This document shows positions 1 to 7,455 of a stretch of DNA of 64,000 bases, piece by piece. The stretch is from NCBI GenBank assembly GCA_963765135.1, contig CAVXUX010000007.1, positions 310,001-374,000 on the forward strand, written 5' to 3'. Position 1 is the first letter of the stretch; every line of letters begins with the position of its first letter. Source of the DNA: JACVRW01 sp963765135 (GTDB lineage: Bacteria > Actinomycetota > Thermoleophilia > Solirubrobacterales > Thermoleophilaceae). The translations under genes were made by a program, and so were the position numbers. The notes under the pieces were generated by a model. It did not search any database. It saw only the letters and a list, made by a program, of their open reading frames with translations, and was not told where the DNA came from.

Positions 1-21
1 GCTGTCCTAGACTCGCCGCGC

Positions 22-1491
22 ATCGCCTCCCAGTCAGACACCCCCTATCTGGACGCGCTGCGCGACTTCGCCGAGCGCGATCCGGTGCGGCTCCACGTGC
101 CAGGCCACAAGGGCGGCGCGGGCGCCGACGCGCGCCTCGTCGACGCGATCGGCGAGCGGGCGCTCGCGCTCGACATCCCGGCGCTGATGTGGGGCATCGA
201 CGTCGGAGTGGAGCCGACGCCGTTCGAGCAGTCGCAGCGGCTGGCCGCCGAGGCGTGGGGGGCGCGGCGCACCTGGTTCCTCGTCAACGGCGCCTCGCAG
301 GGCAACCACGTGGCTCTGCTCACGCTCGCCCACGGCGGCGACAGCATCGTGCTCCAGCGCAACGCGCACTCGAGCACCGTCGATGCGCTGGTGCTGTCCG
401 GGCTGCGCCCGACGTTCGCGGCGCCCGAGCTCGATCCCGACCTGCACATCGCCCACGGCCTGCGCCCGGAGACGCTCGACCGCGCGCTGGCGGAGACGCC
501 GGGCGCCGCGGGCGCGGCGATCGTGTCGCCGACCTACTTCGGCGCCGTGGCGGACGTGGCGGCGCTGGCGGAGGTCGCCCACGGGCACGGGGTGCCGCTG
601 ATCGTGGACGAGTCGTGGGGAGCGCACCTGGCCTTCAGCGACGAGCTCCCCGAGCACGCCCTGGGGCTCGGGGCCGACCTGGTCATCTCGAGCATCCACA
701 AGATCGTCGGCAGCCTCACGCAGTCGGCGATGGTGCACCTCGGGCAGGGCGACCTGATCGACGAGGAGGTGGTCGATCGGTGCGTGACACTGGTCGAGTC
801 GACCAGCCCCAACGCCCTGCTCGGCGCCTCGCTCGACAGCGCCCGGCGCTCGGCGGTGATCGACGGGCAGTCGCTGCTCGAGCGGTCCCTGCGCGGGCTC
901 GCGCTCACCCGCGAGGCGGTCCGCGAGGTGCCCGGCCTGGACGTGCTCGACGAGCGGCTGGTGGGCGCCGCCGGCGTGTTCGCTTACGACCCGCTGCGGC
1001 TCACGGTGGACGTGCGCGGCACGCGCACGAGCGGCTACGAGCTGGCCCGCCTGCTGCGCGAGCAGGACGTGCACGTGGAGCTGGCCGGCGAGAACGTGAT
1101 GGTGGCGGTGTTCGGCATGGGGGAGGACACGGCGGCCACGGGCGAGCGGCTGGTCGCGGCGCTGCACCGCGCGGTCGAGGAGCTGAGCGCGCACGAGCGC
1201 GATCCCGAGCCCGAGGTGTTCGCGCCGCCGCCGCCGTGGGGTGAGCTGGCGATGTCGCCGCGCGAGGCGTTCCTCTCGCCCCAGAAGGTGGTCCCGGTCA
1301 GCGACGCCGTCGGGAGGGTGGCCGCCGAGTCGCTCGCCGCCTACCCGCCCGGCATCCCCAACGTGCTCCCCGGCGAGCGCCTCACCGCCGAGACGCTCGA
1401 CTACATCCAGCAGACGATCGACCACGGCGGCTCGCTGCGGGGCGCGAGCGACCGCTCGCTGCACACGCTGCGGGTGGTCGCCGAGGACTAG
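22..1491 (+). CDS. Orn/Lys/Arg decarboxylase-family PLP enzyme
   Basis: Fold-type I PLP enzyme of the ornithine/lysine/arginine decarboxylase family, expected to decarboxylate a basic amino acid to a polyamine precursor in the cytoplasm. The family hallmark HVPGHKGG is near the N-terminus and the PLP-lysine motif SSIHK lies at nt 688-702. A C-terminal decarboxylase domain follows (P-P-G-I-P-N-V-L-P-G-E near residue 440). The first usual start in frame is GTG at 85, but homology-like sequence (SDTPYLDALRDFAERDP) runs upstream of it. A TAGACT hexamer at 8-13 ends 8 nt before an in-frame ATC at 22, so I place the start there as a leaderless, non-standard or misread start; a start outside the window is also possible. 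The stop shares a CTAG with the convergent neighbour. Substrate cannot be told from sequence alone. Confidence 0.85.
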   Translation: MASQSDTPYLDALRDFAERDPVRLHVPGHKGGAGADARLVDAIGERALALDIPALMWGIDVGVEPTPFEQSQRLAAEAWGARRTWFLVNGASQGNHVALLTLAHGGDSIVLQRNAHSSTVDALVLSGLRPTFAAPELDPDLHIAHGLRPETLDRALAETPGAAGAAIVSPTYFGAVADVAALAEVAHGHGVPLIVDESWGAHLAFSDELPEHALGLGADLVISSIHKIVGSLTQSAMVHLGQGDLIDEEVVDRCVTLVESTSPNALLGASLDSARRSAVIDGQSLLERSLRGLALTREAVREVPGLDVLDERLVGAAGVFAYDPLRLTVDVRGTRTSGYELARLLREQDVHVELAGENVMVAVFGMGEDTAATGERLVAALHRAVEELSAHERDPEPEVFAPPPPWGELAMSPREAFLSPQKVVPVSDAVGRVAAESLAAYPPGIPNVLPGERLTAETLDYIQQTIDHGGSLRGASDRSLHTLRVVAED

Positions 1492-2363
1492 CCCGCGACC
1501 CGCTCGCGCCGGATCGCCTGCATCAGGCAGTGCGCGCCGCCGCCGCCGAGCGTGAACGCGGAGAGCTCGGGGTCGTAGACGGTCAGGCCGAGCGCGCGCA
1601 GGCGCTCGTTGAGGTCCTTGGACTCGGCGGTCGAGAGGATGCGGTCGCCGCCCAGGCAGACGCCGTTGACGCCGAGCTTGAGGGCCGCGGCGAGGGTGAC
1701 CGGGACGATCTCGACGTTCTTCGACTCGAGCCAGCTCACGAAGCCGTTGGAGGCCTGCTCGACGCAGACCGCGGCGAGCTTCTCGCCGAGCATGCAGGCG
1801 AGCACGTCGATGTGGAGGAAGTGGGGCGGGATGCGCTCTACGCGGACCTCCCAGCCCTGCTCCTCGAGCCAGCCGGCCACCTGGCGCGCGGCCTGCTCCT
1901 GGGTGCGCTCCTCGCCGGTGCCGATCGCGGCGACGCCGGGCTCGACGATCATGAAGTCGCCGCCCTCGAGCGAGCCGGCGGTGACCATGTTGGCGATCGG
2001 GATGTCGTGCTCCTGGTAGAAGCGGATCACGGCCGCGTATTCGCCGCGACGCCAGTACTGGGCGCACTGGGTGACGATCGGGCCGTCGGGGACGTTGATG
2101 CTCGAGTCGCGCGCGAAGACCTGGTAGGGGAGGTGCGGGTCGGGCTCGAGGAGGTGGACGTTCACGCCGGCCTCCTCGTAGACGGAGACCATCTCCTTGT
2201 GCTGGGCGAGCGCCTCCTCCCGGCTGAACACGAGATCCGACGCCAGCGTGGCCCGCGAGATCGCACTGGTCGGCAGCCAGCGGTAGTGGTCCGGGGGACA
2301 GAGCAGGACGTCGAGCAGGCGGCCATACTCGGAGTCGACGCCCCAGGCGGTTTCGGCGGACAT
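1488..2363 (-). CDS. Arginine deiminase/dimethylargininase-fold amidinohydrolase
   Basis: Member of the guanidino-group-modifying (amidinotransferase, PF02274) superfamily, 291 aa. It probably hydrolyses an arginine-like substrate such as dimethylarginine to citrulline plus an amine. Visible features are the N-terminal LLCPPDHYRW segment, an Asp-containing GGDFMIV motif, the catalytic-His segment FLHIDVL and the C-terminal catalytic Cys in GGGGAHCLMQ. ATG at 2363 is preceded by a TACGAT hexamer (+ strand 2372-2377) 8 nt upstream with no Shine-Dalgarno, fitting a leaderless start. It converges on the decarboxylase and shares its stop tetranucleotide, so the two basic-amino-acid enzymes are adjacent but not co-transcribed. 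Dimethylargininase, arginine deiminase and related activities are not separable here. Confidence 0.85.
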   Translation of the reverse strand: MSAETAWGVDSEYGRLLDVLLCPPDHYRWLPTSAISRATLASDLVFSREEALAQHKEMVSVYEEAGVNVHLLEPDPHLPYQVFARDSSINVPDGPIVTQCAQYWRRGEYAAVIRFYQEHDIPIANMVTAGSLEGGDFMIVEPGVAAIGTGEERTQEQAARQVAGWLEEQGWEVRVERIPPHFLHIDVLACMLGEKLAAVCVEQASNGFVSWLESKNVEIVPVTLAAALKLGVNGVCLGGDRILSTAESKDLNERLRALGLTVYDPELSAFTLGGGGAHCLMQAIRRERVAG

Positions 2364-2377
2364 GAGGCGGCATCGTA

Positions 2378-2653
2378 TTGAGTGAGGTCGTACGCAAACG
2401 CGTGGTGGTGAGCGGCTACGTCCAGGGCGTGTTCTTCCGCGACAGCACGCGCCGCGAGGCAGCGCGCCGGGGCGTGGCCGGATGGGTCTGCAACCGGCGC
2501 GACGGGGCGGTGGAGGCGGTCTTCGAGGGCCCGCCGGCCGAGGTGGAGGCGATGGTGGCGTTCTGCTCGTCGGGCCCGCGGGGGGCGGACGTGGATCGGG
2601 TAACGACGAGCACCGAGGAGCCGGAGGGGCTGGCGGGATTCGAGGTGCGGTAG
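2378..2653 (+). CDS. acyP: Acylphosphatase
   Basis: Small cytoplasmic enzyme (91 aa, normal family length) that hydrolyses carboxyl-phosphate bonds of acyl phosphates. The signature SGYVQGVFFR contains the substrate-binding Arg, and the catalytic Asn lies in GWVCNRRDG; the GxVEAVFEGP strand is also standard. The start is TTG at 2378, only 14 nt from the divergent amidinohydrolase start. GTG at 2402 is a possible later start but would cut the first strand. It stands alone, with the next gene 180 nt downstream. Confidence 0.9.
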   Translation: MSEVVRKRVVVSGYVQGVFFRDSTRREAARRGVAGWVCNRRDGAVEAVFEGPPAEVEAMVAFCSSGPRGADVDRVTTSTEEPEGLAGFEVR

Positions 2654-2702
2654 CCGGCGGCCGCCGCGCGCCCCGCCGCGTTCTTCCTTCGCCCCACACG
2701 AG

Positions 2703-2739
2703 TCTGACGTTGAGCACCTATTTGGTGCCTAACGTCAGA
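2703..2739. repeat. Inverted repeat (hairpin) between acyP and comEA
   Basis: A 37-nt dyad with perfect 9-nt outer arms (TCTGACGTT / AACGTCAGA), a short mismatch, an inner GCACC / GGTGC stem and loop TATTT. It is less GC-rich than its surroundings and has no T-run after it, so it is not a standard terminator. It lies about 95 nt upstream of the comEA start; role unknown. I noticed no second copy in the window. Confidence 0.7.
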
Positions 2740-2820
2740 TTGGTCGCGGCCCCCGCGGTCGCGTCGCTCTCTCGTCGCTGTCTTGTTACGTGGGTCACCC
2801 ACACGTCCGCCGCTGCTTCC

Positions 2821-2826
2821 TAGCCT
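2821..2826 (+). promoter_or_regulatory. -10 element of comEA
   Basis: TAGCCT ends 6 nt before the comEA GTG and no Shine-Dalgarno is present, which predicts a leaderless comEA-comEC transcript. Confidence 0.5.
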
Positions 2827-2832
2827 CGCGCC

Positions 2833-3462
2833 GTGCTCTCGAGCGATGGGTCCCGCGGAACGCTGGTGGTCTGGGTCGTAGCCGCGCTGTTGGGCGGACT
2901 CGCGCTGATGCGCGTCGCCGGTTGCGGCGACGAGGCCGGCCGGGGCAGCGCGGTGCGGGTCGCACGGATGCCCGAGCAGGGCGCCGGTCCGAGATCCGGC
3001 GCCGAGCGAGGCGGCGCCGGGATCTACGTGCACGTGGCGGGCGCCGTGCGCCGGCCAGGGCTGCTGCGGCTGGCCGAAGGCGCGCGGGTGGCCCTGGCCG
3101 TCGACCGGGCCGGGGGGCCGCTGCGCCAAGCCGACCTCGCGGGAGTGAACCTGGCGGCGAAGCTGGAGGACGGCCAGCAGGTGATCGTGCCCCGGCGCGG
3201 CGCGACGCCGGGCGCGGCGGGGGCGCCAGCCGCGGCACCGGGTGCGGCGCCACCCGGCTCCGCGGGCGCGCCCAAGCTGAGCCTGGGAGCGGTCACCGTG
3301 GAACAGCTGGACGAGCTCGACGGCATCGGCCCGACGCTCGCGCAACGGATCGTGGAGTACCGGACCGAACACGGCGGGTTCCGATCGCTGGGAGAGCTGC
3401 GCGAAGTCGAGGGGATCGGCGAGAAGCGCTTCGCGAGCCTGCGCGAGGCCCTGCAGCCGTGA
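2833..3462 (+). CDS. comEA: ComEA-like DNA-binding competence protein
   Basis: Predicted membrane-anchored DNA receptor of the type IV pilus/competence uptake system, 209 aa. A single N-terminal membrane helix (about residues 10-28) is followed by a low-complexity stretch and a SLBB-type domain (begins IYVHVAGAVRRPG, about 55-115). An Ala/Pro/Gly linker leads to a C-terminal helix-hairpin-helix pair (LDELDGIGPTLAQRIVEYR and VEGIGEKRFASLREAL, about 150-209). It starts with GTG behind a -10-like TAGCCT. The stop abuts the comEC start directly (TGA then GTG), so the two genes form an operon. ComEA homologues are common in bacteria of unproven competence, so the actual role could be wider. Confidence 0.9.
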   Translation: MLSSDGSRGTLVVWVVAALLGGLALMRVAGCGDEAGRGSAVRVARMPEQGAGPRSGAERGGAGIYVHVAGAVRRPGLLRLAEGARVALAVDRAGGPLRQADLAGVNLAAKLEDGQQVIVPRRGATPGAAGAPAAAPGAAPPGSAGAPKLSLGAVTVEQLDELDGIGPTLAQRIVEYRTEHGGFRSLGELREVEGIGEKRFASLREALQP

Positions 3463-5943
3463 GTGGTGAGTTGGCTCGCCCACCTCCCGCGGCGGCCCTT
3501 CCACCTCGGGCTGGCCGCCTTCGGCGGAGGACTCGCGCTGGCCGAATGCCCTGCCGGCTTGGTGCTCCTCGTTGCCGCCCTTGGTACCGGCTTACTGGGC
3601 GCCCTGCGCGCCCCTCGGCTCGCCGCGGCCGTGGCCGCGCTCGTGCTGGCCGGCGCCGCCGCCGGAGACCTCCGTCTGGCCGCGATCGACCGCGCCGCCA
3701 AGCGCATCCGCGACGGCGAGCAGGTCACCTTGCAGGCACATCTGCTCGGCCTTCCGCGCCCCGGTGCCTTCGGCTCGTCCGCCGAGGTCGAGGTCCATAG
3801 GGGGCGGCTGCGCGGCGCCCATCTGCTCGTGCGGGCGGCTCGTTGGTCGCCGTTTCCGCGCTCGCTGGCCATCGGCGACGAGCTCGCGCTGAGCGGCCGC
3901 CTCCGCAAGCTGCGCCCGGGAACCGCGCCCGGGTCCGGCGGCTCGCGCGACCCGCCGTTCGACTACGACGCATACCTGCGCCGACGCGGCGTGGCTGCCG
4001 AGCTGCTGCTCGACCACGCCCGCGCCACCGGCGGCAGGCGAGGTGGCCTTGCCGGCGTGCTCGACCGCATGCGCGAGCGCGCCCAGCGGGCCGTGGTCGC
4101 CGGCATGTCCGCCGACCAGGCGGCCCTGCTGCGCGGCATGGTGCTCGGCGAGGACGAGCGCATCGACGCGTCGACCCGCGACGACTGGCGCGACTCCGGC
4201 CTCGCGCACCTGCTCGCGGTGAGCGGCCAGAACGTGATGCTGCTGGCCGCGCTGGCGCTGCCGCTCCTGATGGCGGCGCGCGCCGGGTTGCGGACGCGGC
4301 TGATCGTGCTGACGGTGCTGATCGCCCTGTACGTCCCGCTTGCCGGAGCAGGTCCGTCGCTCCAGCGGGCCGGGGCGATGGGACTGGCGGGCATCGCCGC
4401 GATGGCGGCGTCGCGCCCCGCCTCGCGCTCGTACGCGCTGATCCTCGCCGCGACGGCCACGCTGCTCTGGAACCCGCGCGTCTGGGGCGACCCGGGCTGG
4501 CAGCTCTCGTTCGCGGCGGTCGCCGGCATCCTCACGATCGGCGTGCCGCTGCAGCGGGTGCTGCGGCGCGCAGTGCGCGAGTTGAGCCCGGAGCGGACGG
4601 CGGCCGCGGGGGATCGGGCGCCCGCCGCGGTCGAGAGCCCGCTCGCTCGTCTCCGCCTCCCGCTTCTCAACGCGGTCGCCGACGGCCTTGCCATCACCGT
4701 CGCCGCCACGCTCGCCACCGCGCCCCTGCTCGCCCATCACTTCGGCTACGTCCCGCTTGCCGGCCTCCCGGCCAACCTGCTTGCCCTTCCCGCCGTCGCG
4801 CCGGCCATGTGGCTCGGCATGCTCAAGATGGCTCTCGCTCAGGTCCCGGTCGGCGACTTCACGTCCGATACCGCCACCGGCCTGGGCGCGGTCGCGTCCC
4901 TGCCGGTCGGCTATCTCGCCGCGCTCGCCGAACGCTTCGCCGACATGCCCGGCGGGCGCGTCGAGGCTCCGCTGGCCTCGTCCGCGGCCGTGCTCGGCGC
5001 CTATGCGCTGCTCGCCCTCTTTGCCCTCGCGGTCCACAGCGCCGCCCGGCTCGACGACCGCCTGCCGCTCTGGGCCTCCGCCTGGCGCGCCCTGCCGCGC
5101 GCGCGTCGCCGCGCCGTCATCGCCGCTGCCGCCGCGGCCGCCATCCTCGCCACGGCCTCGGTGCTCGCCGGTCGCGCCCCGCCGGATCGCCTCACCGTCC
5201 GCTTCCTCGACGTCGGCCAGGGCGACGCGGTCCTCATCCAGCACCCCGACGGCACCGCCGTCCTGTTCGACGGCGGCCCTCCCGAAAGCGGCGTGGTCCG
5301 GCTGCTGCGCAGAGCCGGGGTGGATCGGCTTGCCCTTGTCGTGGCCACCCACGCCTCCCGCGATCACCACGGCGGCCTCCCGGCGGTGCTGCGCCGCTTC
5401 CAGGTAGAGACCTTGCTCGACGGCGGCGACGACACCCCGGACCCGTCCTTCCGCGCGCTCGAGGCGCTGGCCGACGCGCGCGGCATCCAGCGCATCCCAG
5501 CCAGAGCCCCGCTGACCCTCACGCTCGCCGGCGGCGATCTGCGCATCGAGGTCCTGTCTCCGCCGCCCCGGCCGTCCGGTCCCGCGCCCGAGGATCCGAA
5601 CCCGCGTGCGGTGGTGGCGATCGTCAGCTCGAGGGGCTTCGACCTGCTGCTCTCGGCCGACGCCGAGAGCGAAGCGCTGCTGCCGCTCGACCTCCCCGAC
5701 GTCGACGCCATGAAGGTGCCCCACCACGGCAGCTCCGACCCGGGGCTGCCGGAGCTCCTCGAGCGCGTCCGACCCGAGCTCGCCGGGATCGAGGTCGGCC
5801 TGCGCAACACCTACGGCCATCCCGCGCCCGCCACCCTGGCGGCGCTGCACCGGGCCGAGGTTCCCACCTACCGCACCGACCGGGACGGCACGGTCACGGT
5901 CACCGTCGACGGACCGAGCATGGGCATCGAGACCGAGCGATGA
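3463..5943 (+). CDS. comEC: ComEC/Rec2 DNA-uptake channel protein
   Basis: Polytopic inner-membrane protein (826 aa) expected to carry single-stranded DNA into the cytoplasm. Order: N-terminal membrane helices and a DUF4131 OB-like region (about 1-180), the Competence domain (about 220-520, with the typical LLAVSGQNVMLL segment), then a C-terminal metallo-beta-lactamase-like domain (about 575-800) starting at FLDVGQGDAVLI. The metal motif reads THASRDHHGG, with Ser where many homologues have Asp or His, while the later VPHHGSSD motif is intact, so nuclease activity is uncertain. Read without frameshifts despite length. It is immediately downstream of comEA. Confidence 0.93.
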   Translation: MVSWLAHLPRRPFHLGLAAFGGGLALAECPAGLVLLVAALGTGLLGALRAPRLAAAVAALVLAGAAAGDLRLAAIDRAAKRIRDGEQVTLQAHLLGLPRPGAFGSSAEVEVHRGRLRGAHLLVRAARWSPFPRSLAIGDELALSGRLRKLRPGTAPGSGGSRDPPFDYDAYLRRRGVAAELLLDHARATGGRRGGLAGVLDRMRERAQRAVVAGMSADQAALLRGMVLGEDERIDASTRDDWRDSGLAHLLAVSGQNVMLLAALALPLLMAARAGLRTRLIVLTVLIALYVPLAGAGPSLQRAGAMGLAGIAAMAASRPASRSYALILAATATLLWNPRVWGDPGWQLSFAAVAGILTIGVPLQRVLRRAVRELSPERTAAAGDRAPAAVESPLARLRLPLLNAVADGLAITVAATLATAPLLAHHFGYVPLAGLPANLLALPAVAPAMWLGMLKMALAQVPVGDFTSDTATGLGAVASLPVGYLAALAERFADMPGGRVEAPLASSAAVLGAYALLALFALAVHSAARLDDRLPLWASAWRALPRARRRAVIAAAAAAAILATASVLAGRAPPDRLTVRFLDVGQGDAVLIQHPDGTAVLFDGGPPESGVVRLLRRAGVDRLALVVATHASRDHHGGLPAVLRRFQVETLLDGGDDTPDPSFRALEALADARGIQRIPARAPLTLTLAGGDLRIEVLSPPPRPSGPAPEDPNPRAVVAIVSSRGFDLLLSADAESEALLPLDLPDVDAMKVPHHGSSDPGLPELLERVRPELAGIEVGLRNTYGHPAPATLAALHRAEVPTYRTDRDGTVTVTVDGPSMGIETER

Positions 5944-5962
5944 GCGCCTCCGCCGCCGCGCC

Positions 5963-5968
5963 TAGACT
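5963..5968 (+). promoter_or_regulatory. -10 element of holA
   Basis: TAGACT ends 8 nt before the holA GTG (5977) with no Shine-Dalgarno between, consistent with a leaderless transcript. Confidence 0.5.
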
Positions 5969-5976
5969 GCGAGGCC

Positions 5977-6939
5977 GTGGCCGACCTGAAGCCCGCCTAC
6001 CTGATCTGCGGCGACGACGACGCCAAGATCGACGCCTGGCGCGCCCGGGTGCGCCGCCGCGCCGAGGACGAGCGCGGGCCGGGCGGACTCGAGGCCTTCG
6101 ACGCGCGCGCCAGCGAGCCGGCCGAGATCGTCGCCGCGCTCTCGGCCCTGACCTTCGATCCCGGTACCCGCTACGTGCTCGTGGACGAGGTCGGTGCCTG
6201 GAAGGCCCCGCAGCTCGAGCCGCTCGTCTCGATCCTCGCTGAGATGCCGCCCGAGACGGTGCTGGTGGCGATCGCGCGCGGCAAGGCGCTCAAGCAGCTC
6301 TGCAAGGCGGTTGAAGGCGCCGGCGGCGAGGTGCGCGAGTACCCGGCCCCGAAGCCGTGGGAGCTGCCCAAGTGGCTGGTCGAGCGCGGGCGCGAGCTTG
6401 GCGTTCAGCTCGACTCCGAAGCGGCCAAGGAGCTCGTGACACTGGTGGGGACGAGCCAGCAGCGCCTGTCGCGCGAGCTCGAGAAGCTCGGCCTCGCGGT
6501 CCACCCACGCACGAACGTCGTGACCGCGGACGTCGACTCGCTCGCGGCCCGCGACGCCGCTCCCCAGGCCTACGACCTCGCCGACGCGCTCGTCGCCGGC
6601 GACCTCAAGGCGACGCTGGCGCTGGCCGAGCAGCTCGAGTCGCACGGCGAGCGGCCGGGGCGCCTCGTGTATCCGGTCGTCCGCCGCCTGCGCGAGGTGC
6701 ACCGGGCGGCGGCGCTGCTCGACCAGGGCGTGCCGGAGTCGAAGGTGGGCGAGGCGCTCAAAGCGCCGCCGTGGCTCGTCAAGAAGACCGTGGCGCGTGC
6801 GAAGAAGGCCGACCGCGCGGCGCTCGAGCGCGCGATCTGCATCTTCGCCGACCTCGAGATCGACATGCGCGGTGGCGGCGAGCTCCAGCTCGACGAGGAC
6901 ACCGCCTTCTCGCTCGCCCTCGCCCGCGCCGCGGCGTGA
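5977..6939 (+). CDS. holA: DNA polymerase III delta subunit
   Basis: Clamp-loader subunit that opens the beta sliding clamp; 320 aa, typical of HolA. The N-terminal AAA+ like fold is recognisable (YLICGDDDAKIDAW, RYVLVDEVGAWK), as are the central AKELVTLVGTSQQRLSRELEK segment and the C-terminal collar helices (RPGRLVYPVVRRLREV). The GTG start is set by the TAGACT hexamer. The downstream acetyltransferase GTG overlaps the stop by 4 nt. The position after comEC matches a widespread bacterial order (comEA-comEC-holA-rpsT), although rpsT lies 3.5 kb further on here. Confidence 0.92.
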   Translation: MADLKPAYLICGDDDAKIDAWRARVRRRAEDERGPGGLEAFDARASEPAEIVAALSALTFDPGTRYVLVDEVGAWKAPQLEPLVSILAEMPPETVLVAIARGKALKQLCKAVEGAGGEVREYPAPKPWELPKWLVERGRELGVQLDSEAAKELVTLVGTSQQRLSRELEKLGLAVHPRTNVVTADVDSLAARDAAPQAYDLADALVAGDLKATLALAEQLESHGERPGRLVYPVVRRLREVHRAAALLDQGVPESKVGEALKAPPWLVKKTVARAKKADRAALERAICIFADLEIDMRGGGELQLDEDTAFSLALARAAA

Positions 6940-7415
6940 TCCGCCCGGCGGGCGAGCGCGACACCGAGGCGATCGCCGACATCTACAACGAGGGCATCGC
7001 CACCCGTTTGGCGACCTTCGAGACCGAGCCGCGCACGGCCGCGGACGTCGAATCCTGGGTGGCGGCGGGCGAACGGCTGCCGACCCTGGTCTCCGAGGAG
7101 GACCACGCGGTGCTCGGCTGGGCGCGCATCCTCGCCTACAGCGACCGCCCGGTCTACGCCGGAGTGGGGGAGGTGTCCGTCTACGTCGCCGAGCACGCGC
7201 GCGGACGGGGTCTCGGTCGCGCGCTGCTCGAGGAGCTCCAGGAAAGCGCCCGGCAGCTCGGCTACTGGAAGCTGGTCGGCAAGCTGTTCACGGCGAACGC
7301 GGCAAGCGCGGGGATGGTCCGTAGCTGCGGCTGGCGGGAGGTGGGCATGCACCACAAGCACTCCCGCCTGGACGGGGAGTGGCGCGACGTGCTGCTCGTC
7401 GAGCGAGTGCTGTAA
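6936..7415 (+). CDS. GNAT N-acetyltransferase, phosphinothricin-acetyltransferase-like
   Basis: Acetyl-CoA-dependent N-acetyltransferase, 159 aa. It opens IRPAGERDTEAIADIYNEGI and carries the motif EVSVYVAEHARGRGLGRALL, whose Gly-rich turn binds acetyl-CoA pyrophosphate, and a C-terminal GWREVGMHHKHSRLDG. These are typical of the Pat/Bar/YncA-like branch. The natural substrate (an amino acid analogue, methionine derivative or other amine) is not determined. GTG at 6936 overlaps the holA stop (GTGA), so it is translationally coupled to holA. A hairpin follows between it and the convergent aldehyde dehydrogenase. Confidence 0.85.
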   Translation: MIRPAGERDTEAIADIYNEGIATRLATFETEPRTAADVESWVAAGERLPTLVSEEDHAVLGWARILAYSDRPVYAGVGEVSVYVAEHARGRGLGRALLEELQESARQLGYWKLVGKLFTANAASAGMVRSCGWREVGMHHKHSRLDGEWRDVLLVERVL

Positions 7416-7428
7416 GCGTCATCCGCGC

Positions 7429-7449
7429 GCAGCCGGCCGAGCCGGCTGC
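7429..7449. terminator. Bidirectional terminator-like hairpin
   Basis: Perfect 9-bp stem GCAGCCGGC / GCCGGCTGC with a CGA loop, placed between two convergent genes (stops at 7415 and 7456). There is no T-run, which is usual in high-GC actinobacteria. It probably ends transcripts from both sides. Confidence 0.6.
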
Positions 7450-7455
7450 TTGCGG

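Noticed and set aside
34..2397. Minus-strand open frame of 787 codons
   Set aside because: Arg/Pro/Ala-rich translation with no domain pattern, antisense to two clear enzymes; a product of high GC third positions.
3592..5850. Minus-strand open frame of 752 codons opposite comEC
   Set aside because: Low-complexity shadow frame; comEC motifs on the plus strand are complete.
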